DNA from: Nitrospirota bacterium
GTDB lineage: Bacteria > Nitrospirota > Thermodesulfovibrionia > Thermodesulfovibrionales > JdFR-88
Assembly (NCBI GenBank): GCA_021790695.1
Contig: JAJYGJ010000204.1
Location: 1 to 16,953, forward strand
Reading direction: 5' to 3'
DNA: 16,953 nucleotides
Positions 6,783-12,602 of this stretch are shown one piece after another (positions within the stretch are counted from its first letter, which is position 1; the number at the start of each line of letters is the position of its first letter). Position numbers and translations under genes: made by a program. The notes beneath the pieces are model-generated. The model was not told the origin of the DNA. It was given only the letters and a program-made list of their open reading frames with translations, and did not search any database.

Positions 6783-7898
6783 GTGGGTAAAAGGGCATTG
6801 ATCACGGGCGTCACGGGGCAGGACGGCGCCTATCTGTCCGAGTTGATGCTCGGCAAGGGTTACGAGGTGCACGGCGTGAAGCGAAGGAGCTCGCTCTTCA
6901 ATACCGACAGGATAGACCACCTCTACCAGGGACCGCATGAGGAAAACAGGAAGTTCTTTCTCCACCATGGCGACCTCACCGACAGCACAAACATCATACG
7001 CATCATCCAGCAGGTGCAACCGGACGAAATTTACAACCTGGCGGCGATGAGCCACGTGCACGTCAGCTTCGAGACCCCCGAATACACGGCGAACGCCGAC
7101 GGCCTGGGCACTCTGAGGATACTGGAGGCCATGAGGATACTGGGACTGGAGCGGAAGACCAGGTTTTATCAGGCCTCCACGAGCGAGCTTTACGGTCTTG
7201 TTCAGGCGTCGCCCCAGAACGAGTCAACCCCCTTTTATCCGAGGAGCCCGTATGCCGTCGCCAAGCTTTACGGGTACTGGATAACGGTCAATTACCGCGA
7301 GGCTTACAATATGTTCGCCTGTAACGGGATCCTCTTCAACCATGAGAGCCCGAAGCGGGGCGAGACCTTCGTCACGAGGAAGATCACCCGCGGGGTGGCC
7401 GGGATCGCCCTGGGCCTCCAGGACAGGATATACCTGGGCAACCTTTCCGCGAAGCGGGACTGGGGACATGCGATTGACTATGTCCGGGCAATGTGGCTTG
7501 TCCTGCAACAGGATATGCCCGACGATTATGTCATAGCCACGGGCGTTACAACGGAGGTGCGCGAATTTGCGCGGATGGCCTTTGACGAAGTCGGCATCAA
7601 AATAGCGTTTGTCGGCAGCGGAACCGATGAGAAGGGGATCGTGGAGGCCTGCGCCAACCCGGAGTTCCAGGTGGAGGCGGGGAAAGAAGTGATAGCCGTC
7701 GATAAAAGATATTTCAGGCCCACCGAGGTCGGCTTCCTCCTGGGCGATCCCGCCAAGGCGAGGGAAAAGCTGGGATGGCGGCCGAGTTACGATCTGCCGA
7801 TGCTCGTAAAAGACATGGTGCAGTGCGACCTTGACCTGATGAAAAAAGAAAAATACCTCAGGGACGGCGGGCACGAGGTGCCAACGCGCATCGAATAG
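6783..7898 (+). CDS. gmd: GDP-mannose 4,6-dehydratase
   Basis: This extended SDR of 371 residues converts GDP-D-mannose to GDP-4-keto-6-deoxy-D-mannose, the first step to GDP-L-fucose and related sugars, in the cytoplasm. The NADP-binding Gly motif is G9-V-T-G-Q-D-G15. The catalytic residues are Thr133 with Glu135 ('ASTSELYG') and Tyr157-x3-Lys161 ('YAVAK'). The 'NHESPKRGETFVTRKI' block is a hallmark of GMD. Length is normal. The GTG at 6783 was chosen as start because a strong GGGAGGAGAGG (6767-6777) sits at good distance and the protein then begins like family members. An in-frame ATG at 6765 overlaps that ribosome binding site and is less likely. The gene has its own promoter and is followed after 23 bases by fcl, which uses its product. 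Confidence 0.96.
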   Translation: MGKRALITGVTGQDGAYLSELMLGKGYEVHGVKRRSSLFNTDRIDHLYQGPHEENRKFFLHHGDLTDSTNIIRIIQQVQPDEIYNLAAMSHVHVSFETPEYTANADGLGTLRILEAMRILGLERKTRFYQASTSELYGLVQASPQNESTPFYPRSPYAVAKLYGYWITVNYREAYNMFACNGILFNHESPKRGETFVTRKITRGVAGIALGLQDRIYLGNLSAKRDWGHAIDYVRAMWLVLQQDMPDDYVIATGVTTEVREFARMAFDEVGIKIAFVGSGTDEKGIVEACANPEFQVEAGKEVIAVDKRYFRPTEVGFLLGDPAKAREKLGWRPSYDLPMLVKDMVQCDLDLMKKEKYLRDGGHEVPTRIE

Positions 7899-7921
7899 GG
7901 TCCGGGCAAACAGGAAAACAG

Positions 7922-9013
7922 GTGGAAAAAAGCGCGAAGATATACGTTGCCGGCCACAATGGCATGGTGGGCTCGGCAATAACGAGGGTGCTCGCGGGGG
8001 CGGGATGCACCAATATAATAACGAGGACGCATGGACAGTTGGATCTGACCGACCAGCAGGCCGTAATGGATTTTCTCATGGAGCAGAGGCCCGAATACCT
8101 GTTCCTTGCGGCGGCCAGGGTCGGCGGCATCCTCGCAAACAGCACTTACAAGGCCCAGTTCATATTCGACAACATCTCCATCGCGGCAAACCTGATCCAT
8201 GCCGCCTTCAAGGCCGGCGTGAAAAAGCTCCTCAATCTGGGTTCCTCCTGCATCTACCCGAAATTCGCCCCCCAGCCCATGAAGGAGGAATATCTTCTGA
8301 CGGGGCCCCTGGAGCCCACCAATGAACCCTATGCGATCGCGAAGATATCGGCGATAAAGCTCTGCAGATATTACAATGAGCAGTACGGCACGAATTTCAT
8401 TTCCCTCATGCCGACCAACCTTTACGGCCCGAACGACAATTTCAACCTTGAAACATCCCATGTGCTGCCCGCCCTCCTCAGAAAGACGTTTCTCGGCAAG
8501 TGCCTCCAAACGGGCGAATTCGGGCTTATACGGAAGGATTTTCAAAAATACCCGTTATGCGAAGCCGATCCCTCCCTCATGACGGATGACGAGATTGCCG
8601 GGGTCCTCTCAAGATTCGGAATCGAGGCCGGTTCGCTCAGGATATGGGGAACGGGCAACCCGTTCAGGGAATTTCTATATGTGGATGACCTTGCCGATGC
8701 CTGCGTCTATTTTATGGACAATTGCGACTTTGAGAAAACGGGCGAGTTTGTGAACGTGGGGACCGGCAGCGAGATTGCCATAAGGGAACTGGCCGGGACA
8801 ATCTCGGAGATTGCCGGCTTTCGCGGTGAAAATGCGTTCGATCCGGTTAAGCCGGATGGGACGCCCCGGAAACTGCTTGACGTCAGCAGGGCCAGGGCGC
8901 TCGGATGGGAGGCCAGGACGCCTTTGGCCGAAGGGATACGAAAGACCTATGAATGGTATGTGTCCCGTGTCTCCCGGATCGCGCCGCGCCCGTGCGGCGG
9001 CGAGTCAGCCTGA
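7922..9013 (+). CDS. fcl: GDP-L-fucose synthase (3,5-epimerase/4-reductase)
   Basis: This extended SDR of 363 residues converts GDP-4-keto-6-deoxy-D-mannose to GDP-L-fucose with NADPH, continuing the gmd reaction. It has the cofactor motif G11-H-N-G-M-V-G17, the 'AARVGGI' block, Ser108 and Cys110 ('LGSSCIYPK'), Tyr137-x3-Lys141, and His180 in 'LETSHVLPALL'. These match the catalytic set of the E. coli enzyme. It is longer than E. coli Fcl (321 aa) because of an insertion of about 40 residues (about 194-236) before 'LRIWGTG'. Similar insertions occur in some other bacterial Fcl proteins, so activity is expected. The GTG start at 7922 has AGGA at 7912-7915. It forms an operon with gmd (23-base gap). 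No fucosyltransferase is recognisable in the window. Confidence 0.95.
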   Translation: MEKSAKIYVAGHNGMVGSAITRVLAGAGCTNIITRTHGQLDLTDQQAVMDFLMEQRPEYLFLAAARVGGILANSTYKAQFIFDNISIAANLIHAAFKAGVKKLLNLGSSCIYPKFAPQPMKEEYLLTGPLEPTNEPYAIAKISAIKLCRYYNEQYGTNFISLMPTNLYGPNDNFNLETSHVLPALLRKTFLGKCLQTGEFGLIRKDFQKYPLCEADPSLMTDDEIAGVLSRFGIEAGSLRIWGTGNPFREFLYVDDLADACVYFMDNCDFEKTGEFVNVGTGSEIAIRELAGTISEIAGFRGENAFDPVKPDGTPRKLLDVSRARALGWEARTPLAEGIRKTYEWYVSRVSRIAPRPCGGESA

Positions 9014-9162
9014 CAAGGACACGTCCGTGTTTGTTTCTTGCGCCCTTGAAGGCTATCTGTTAATATACCGGATGTCTGATAGGAAACCGGAAGGCGTGAA
9101 GGGCAGGGGGACCATCATTATGCCTCCTTGTGCTTCCCGGTGGCGGGCTGCGTCCCCCCCGA

Positions 9163-9179
9163 CCCGGATGATGTCCGGG
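9163..9179 (+). promoter_or_regulatory. Hairpin abutting the start of the epimerase gene
   Basis: CCCGGA (9163-9168) and TCCGGG (9174-9179) form a 6-bp perfect stem with a 5-base loop, ending five bases before the ATG at 9185. It occupies the position where a ribosome binding site would be, and no Shine-Dalgarno sequence is visible there. It may hinder initiation or be incidental in GC-rich DNA. The rest of the 171-base gap (9014-9184) shows a run of seven C at 9154-9160 and no convincing promoter. Confidence 0.4.
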
Positions 9180-9184
9180 CCGAT

Positions 9185-10204
9185 ATGAGCAGGATACTGG
9201 TCACCGGGGCGGCCGGGTTCATAGGCTTTCATCTCTCGCGGCTGCTGCTCGCGCGCGGAGACAGCGTCGCCGGGCTTGATAACCTGAATGACTATTATGA
9301 CGTGAACCTCAAGCGCGAAAGGCTCAATATGCTGGAAGCGGCGGACAGGTTCAGGTTCGTCAAAATGGACCTCTCGGACAGGCAGGGCGTCCAGGGTCTT
9401 TTCGAGGAAGGAAAGTTTGATTACGTGGTGAACCTGGCCGCGCAGGCCGGCGTGCGCTACTCCCTTATCAACCCGTATTCCTATATCGACAGCAATATAT
9501 CCGGGTTCATCAATATCCTGGAGGGTTGCCGGCATAACGGGGTAAGGCATCTTGTGTTCGCATCGTCCAGTTCCGTGTACGGCGCGAATACGAGAATGCC
9601 TTTCTCGGTCCACGATAATGTCGACCATCCGGTTTCCATATACGCCGCCACCAAAAAATCCAATGAGCTGATGGCCCATGCCTATTCCAGCCTTTATCAG
9701 CTTCCCTGCACCGGGCTTCGCTTTTTTACGGTTTACGGCCCATGGGGCAGGCCCGATATGGCCCTCTTCCTGTTTACCAGGGCGATCAGGGAGGGAAGAC
9801 CGATCGATGTTTTCAACTATGGGAAAATGAAGAGGGATTTCACGTATATTGACGATATCGTAAAGGGGGTGGCGGAACTGATCGGCCATCTGCCCCGTCC
9901 CGATCCGCAATGGAGCGCGGACCGTCCCGATCCGGCCGCGAGTTACGCCCCTTACAGGCTCTATAACATCGGCAACAACAATCCCGTTGAACTGGCGGCC
10001 TTCATATCCGTCCTCGAGGATTGCCTGGGCAGGAAGGCCGTAATGAACCTGCTGCCGATCCAGCCGGGCGATGTCCCCGCGACTTATGCGGATATCGAAG
10101 ACCTGGAGAGGGAGACCGGCTTCAGGCCCTCGACGCCGATCGAGTACGGGATCAGGAAATTCGTCGAGTGGTATGACGAATATTATTCCGTCCGCCCCTC
10201 CTAG
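9185..10204 (+). CDS. UDP-glucuronate 4-epimerase-type SDR
   Basis: This extended SDR of 339 residues has the G8-A-A-G-F-I-G14 NAD motif, a Ser-rich catalytic segment 'ASSSSVYG' (126-133) and Tyr153-x3-Lys157. The segment 'LDNLNDYYDVNLKRERL' (31-47) is the usual mark of the CapI/LpsL UDP-glucuronate 4-epimerase group, which interconverts UDP-GlcA and UDP-GalA. Related enzymes also act on N-acetylated uronic acids. The ATG at 9185 was chosen because the protein then begins directly at the nucleotide fold; upstream in-frame codons to a TTG at 9128 add an unrelated Pro/Asp-rich tail. There is no visible ribosome binding site, and a hairpin precedes the start. It may be cotranscribed with gmd-fcl. 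It converges on the deacetylase gene with an 8-base gap. The UDP-GlcNAc dehydrogenase nearby raises the possibility that the substrate is UDP-GlcNAcA. Confidence 0.88.
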   Translation: MSRILVTGAAGFIGFHLSRLLLARGDSVAGLDNLNDYYDVNLKRERLNMLEAADRFRFVKMDLSDRQGVQGLFEEGKFDYVVNLAAQAGVRYSLINPYSYIDSNISGFINILEGCRHNGVRHLVFASSSSVYGANTRMPFSVHDNVDHPVSIYAATKKSNELMAHAYSSLYQLPCTGLRFFTVYGPWGRPDMALFLFTRAIREGRPIDVFNYGKMKRDFTYIDDIVKGVAELIGHLPRPDPQWSADRPDPAASYAPYRLYNIGNNNPVELAAFISVLEDCLGRKAVMNLLPIQPGDVPATYADIEDLERETGFRPSTPIEYGIRKFVEWYDEYYSVRPS

Positions 10205-10212
10205 AACCTGTC

Positions 10213-10971
10213 TCAAAATCGGTTCCGGGCTTTCCTGATCTCGTAATCCGAGTGGAGCTTGTATATGAAGGAAAGCGGCCAGGTGTTCAGCCGCACGGGC
10301 ACGCGCTTTAACTCGAAAGGGTCGTCCCCCCTGCAAGTGAAACCCCTTTTTACGGAGGTTGCGCCGAGGAAGCCCGCCTCTCTGACCTGCCGGACCACCT
10401 CCGCGTTGTAATCGCCGTAGGGATAGCAGAAAAACTCCACCGTCCGGCCGATTCTGTCTTCTATGGTTTTCCTGGAGCCCGTGATCTCCTCTTTCAACCG
10501 CTCGGGGGGGATCCTCGTTAAAAATGGGTGGGTGTTCGTGTGGGCGCCTAAGCTCACCCCGCCTGCCGCAAGCTCCCGCGTCTTCGGCCAGTCCAGGATT
10601 TTTTTCCGCGTCCCCAATTGTTCCGCGTCCCAGAGGTTCGCCTCTCCCGCGAGCCCGGGCACCAGAAAGACGGTGGAAGGATAGCCGTAACTGCGCAGGA
10701 CGGGCCAGGCGTTTTCATAAAAATCCATGTACCCGTCGTCAAAGGTAAGCGCGATCAGCCGTGACGATGATGCCCGTCCGGAGGGAGGGCCTGGAGGCCC
10801 CCCGGGCATGGCTTCGCCCCGGATAAAATCAAGTATCCCATGCAGGGAGACGACGTTGAAGCCCGCGGCCCGGAGATACCACATCTGGAAGCGGAACATG
10901 CGCGGCGTGACGTAGAGCCCGCGCATCTTTGCATGCCCCCGCGGGGGGGGCACTGCGATGTTGTGATACAT
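10213..10971 (-). CDS. CE4 polysaccharide deacetylase (NodB homology)
   Basis: This carbohydrate esterase family 4 domain is expected to remove N- or O-acetyl groups from a polysaccharide. Numbered from the ATG at 10971 (252 aa), the metal-site Asp pair lies in 'LTFDDG' (D78, D79). The His pair is H144-x3-H148 in 'GAHTNTHP'. Motif 3 is 'FCYPYGDYN', followed by 'EAGFLGATS'. It begins within the family's usual '(I)LMYHNI' strand, so the ATG cuts into the fold. The frame continues upstream as SRAAIL preceded by ATC at 10992-10990. That ATC sits five bases after a strong GGGGAGGAG (11006-10998), so the true start may be the unusual AUC codon (259 aa). A run of eight C (coding strand, 10950-10943) lies near the 5' end. 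A Pro/Gly/Ser-rich insertion occupies about residues 55-71. No clear signal peptide is seen. It lies downstream of the dehydrogenase gene on the same strand. Confidence 0.9.
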   Translation of the reverse strand: MYHNIAVPPPRGHAKMRGLYVTPRMFRFQMWYLRAAGFNVVSLHGILDFIRGEAMPGGPPGPPSGRASSSRLIALTFDDGYMDFYENAWPVLRSYGYPSTVFLVPGLAGEANLWDAEQLGTRKKILDWPKTRELAAGGVSLGAHTNTHPFLTRIPPERLKEEITGSRKTIEDRIGRTVEFFCYPYGDYNAEVVRQVREAGFLGATSVKRGFTCRGDDPFELKRVPVRLNTWPLSFIYKLHSDYEIRKARNRF

Positions 10972-10997
10972 GAGGATGGCCGCCCTGCTGATGGAAA

Positions 10998-11028
10998 CTC
11001 CTCCCCTTTTAGCGTTTTATACATTATA
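10998..11028 (-). promoter_or_regulatory. TATAAT box and strong ribosome binding site for the deacetylase gene
   Basis: On the minus strand a perfect TATAAT (11028-11023) is followed by GGGGAGGAG (11006-10998). No good -35 hexamer is seen at 16-18 bases upstream, so the promoter call is partial. The expected transcription start (about 11016) and the ribosome binding site point to a translation start near 10992, not 10971, where the spacing would be 26 bases. Confidence 0.45.
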
Positions 11029-11050
11029 CCTTTTGCCGTCATATCCGGTC

Positions 11051-12418
11051 TTACGCCTTTTTTACCTTCCCTGTGTCCCGCGTGTTTTTAAAGAGGTTCC
11101 TGGTGTCCACTATGAGCCTCGAATGATCGAGGATGAACTGCGGGTCGTAGGCCGAATGGTCGGTCGCGACAAGCACGCAGTCGTAAGAGGCGAGGCCCCC
11201 GGCCGTAAGCGGCACGGAGGTCTTTTCCACCCTGAAGTGCCTCATCCTGGGGGCCGCGGGTATGTGGGGGTCGTTGTAATCCACGATCGCGCCTTTCCTC
11301 TCCAGTATCTCAATCAGCTTGAACGACGGGGACTCCCTGGGGTCGTCCACGTCTTTTTTGTAGGCCAGGCAAAGGACGAGGACCCTGGCCCCGTTCAGGC
11401 ACTTGCCGTGTTCATTCAATGCCTCCGCGGTCCGCTCCGCGACCCTGTAGGGCATCGAGGTGTTTATCTCGCCCGCAAGCTCGATGAACTTGGTCGGACA
11501 GTCGTACTCCCTTGCCTTCCACGTGAGGTAGAACGGGTCTATCGGGATGCAGTGGCCGCCCAGTCCGGGGCCGGGATAGAATGCCTGGAACCCGAATGGT
11601 TTCGTACTGGCCGCCTCGATGACCTCCCAGATGTCTATGTCCATCCGCTCGAAGAGGACTTTCAGTTCGTTGACGAGCGCGATGTTGACCGCCCTGTAGA
11701 TGTTCTCCAGCAGCTTTGCCGTCTCCGCGACCCGCGTGGAAGAGACGGCAACGGTCCTGACCACGATCGTGTCGTAGAGGGTTTTGGCCGCCTCCAGGCA
11801 TTTCCCCGTGTAGCCGCCTACCACCTTGGGGATGGTGCGGGTCGAAAAATCCCCGTTGTTCGGGTCCTCCCGCTCCGGCGAGTATGCCAGATAAAAGCCG
11901 GCGCCGGCCCGCAGGCCGCTTTCGTTGCCTTCGAGTATCGCCCTCATGTCCTCATCGGTCGTGCCGGGATACGTCGTGGACTCGAGTACTATGAGCTGAC
12001 CCTCCCTCAGGTGGCGGGCTATGGACTTCGCGGTGTCGAAGACGTATGTCATGTCGGGTTCCCGGTTGGCGTTTAAAGGCGTGGGGACGCAGACGATGAC
12101 GCAGTCCATCGCCTGAAGACGGGAAAAATCCGAAGTCGCGCTGAAGGATTTGAGGTCTTTTATCTTTGCGTCGCCGATGTGTCTGATATAGCTTTTGCCC
12201 TGCCCGAGGAGATTGACCTTTCCGTCGTCGACGTCAAACCCTGTCACGCGGAAGCCGGCCCGCGAGAACTCCAGTACGAGGGGCAGGCCCACGTATCCGA
12301 GCCCTATCACGCCTACCTGCGCCCGCATCGAACGGATCTTTTCAAGAAGCTCCGGGTGCCCCTTCGCCGCTTTTCCGTCCTTTTTTTCAAGGACCTCTTC
12401 TGACTTGACAGTGATCAT
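11051..12418 (-). CDS. wbpA: UDP-N-acetylglucosamine 6-dehydrogenase (WbpA/TviB type)
   Basis: This UDP-sugar dehydrogenase of 455 residues is NAD-dependent and oxidises C6 of a UDP-hexose to the uronic acid in the cytoplasm. The Rossmann motif is G39-L-G-Y-V-G44. The central domain carries 'YSPEREDPNN' (179-188), diagnostic of WbpA/TviB-type UDP-GlcNAc dehydrogenases. The active-site Cys290 lies in 'GPGLGGHCIPIDPFY'. The C-terminal UDP-binding domain has 'LAYKKDVDDPRESP'. The first ~33 residues are a charged extension before the fold. The start at 12418 has GGAGG (12427-12423) four bases upstream. A promoter lies further upstream at 12510-12482. The product, probably UDP-GlcNAcA, could feed the nearby epimerase. 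UDP-glucose or UDP-ManNAc dehydrogenases are alternatives, but the EREDP motif favours GlcNAc. Confidence 0.9.
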   Translation of the reverse strand: MITVKSEEVLEKKDGKAAKGHPELLEKIRSMRAQVGVIGLGYVGLPLVLEFSRAGFRVTGFDVDDGKVNLLGQGKSYIRHIGDAKIKDLKSFSATSDFSRLQAMDCVIVCVPTPLNANREPDMTYVFDTAKSIARHLREGQLIVLESTTYPGTTDEDMRAILEGNESGLRAGAGFYLAYSPEREDPNNGDFSTRTIPKVVGGYTGKCLEAAKTLYDTIVVRTVAVSSTRVAETAKLLENIYRAVNIALVNELKVLFERMDIDIWEVIEAASTKPFGFQAFYPGPGLGGHCIPIDPFYLTWKAREYDCPTKFIELAGEINTSMPYRVAERTAEALNEHGKCLNGARVLVLCLAYKKDVDDPRESPSFKLIEILERKGAIVDYNDPHIPAAPRMRHFRVEKTSVPLTAGGLASYDCVLVATDHSAYDPQFILDHSRLIVDTRNLFKNTRDTGKVKKA

Positions 12419-12481
12419 AAGACCTCCGCAGGACTTTCATGTGGGAATTTTTACTTTGGAGCGGCCGGGACGCTATGTAAT

Positions 12482-12510
12482 TTTCTATCACCATACGCGG
12501 GGGTTGTCAA
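12482..12510 (-). promoter_or_regulatory. Sigma70-type promoter for the dehydrogenase gene
   Basis: On the minus strand there is a perfect TTGACA (12510-12505), a 17-base spacer and TAGAAA (12487-12482, 4 of 6). Transcription would start near 12475, giving a leader of about 57 bases before the ATG at 12418. Good spacing and an exact -35 make this the best minus-strand promoter in the window. Confidence 0.6.
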
Positions 12511-12550
12511 CAGCATCTCCGCGCCCGCATCTCCGGCCCATCTGGCAAAT

Positions 12551-12577
12551 TTGACAAATGCACTCTTATCTGATAAT
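12551..12577 (+). promoter_or_regulatory. Putative cydAB promoter with overlapping palindrome
   Basis: A perfect TTGACA (12551-12556) is followed after 15 bases by GATAAT (12572-12577, 5 of 6). The spacer is shorter than ideal. An 11-base palindrome TTATC-T-GATAA (12566-12576) overlaps the -10 and could be an operator. A start of transcription near 12584 would exclude the ATG at 12558 and support the ATG at 12603 as the start of cydA. The rest of 12419-12602 shows only the divergent promoter. Confidence 0.42.
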
Positions 12578-12602
12578 CAATGGACAAGCGGGCGTATCCC
12601 CC

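Noticed and set aside
1..9013. GDP-colitose pathway (gmd plus a 3-dehydrase)
   Set aside because: The dehydrase has the RfbH/E1 cysteine cluster (CDP route) and not the cluster-free ColD type, and fcl directly follows gmd. Separate CDP-dideoxyhexose and GDP-fucose routes fit better.
9019..9039. Terminator after fcl (ACACG/CGTGT followed by TTGTTTCTT)
   Set aside because: The loop would be only two bases, or the stem only four base pairs, and the T-run is interrupted. Too weak to call.
9046..9074. Promoter in the fcl-epimerase gap (TTGAAG with TAATAT)
   Set aside because: Spacing between the hexamers is only nine bases, and no better pair was found.
10204..10225. Bidirectional terminator between the convergent epimerase and deacetylase genes
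   Set aside because: Only a 5-bp stem (GAACC/GGTTC) with a 12-base loop and no T-run on either strand.
9053..10336. Long minus-strand open frame (427 codons) opposite the epimerase
   Set aside because: Lies fully antisense to a clear SDR gene, and its translation has no recognisable domain and a composition typical of an antisense shadow in GC-rich DNA.
10970..12076. Plus-strand open frame (368 codons) opposite the UDP-GlcNAc dehydrogenase
   Set aside because: The minus-strand product has full family motifs. The plus frame gives an Arg/Gly/Val-rich protein with no domain.
12567..12580. FNR-type box upstream of cydA
   Set aside because: The right half ATCAA is present, but the left half TATCT matches TTGAT at only two of five positions.
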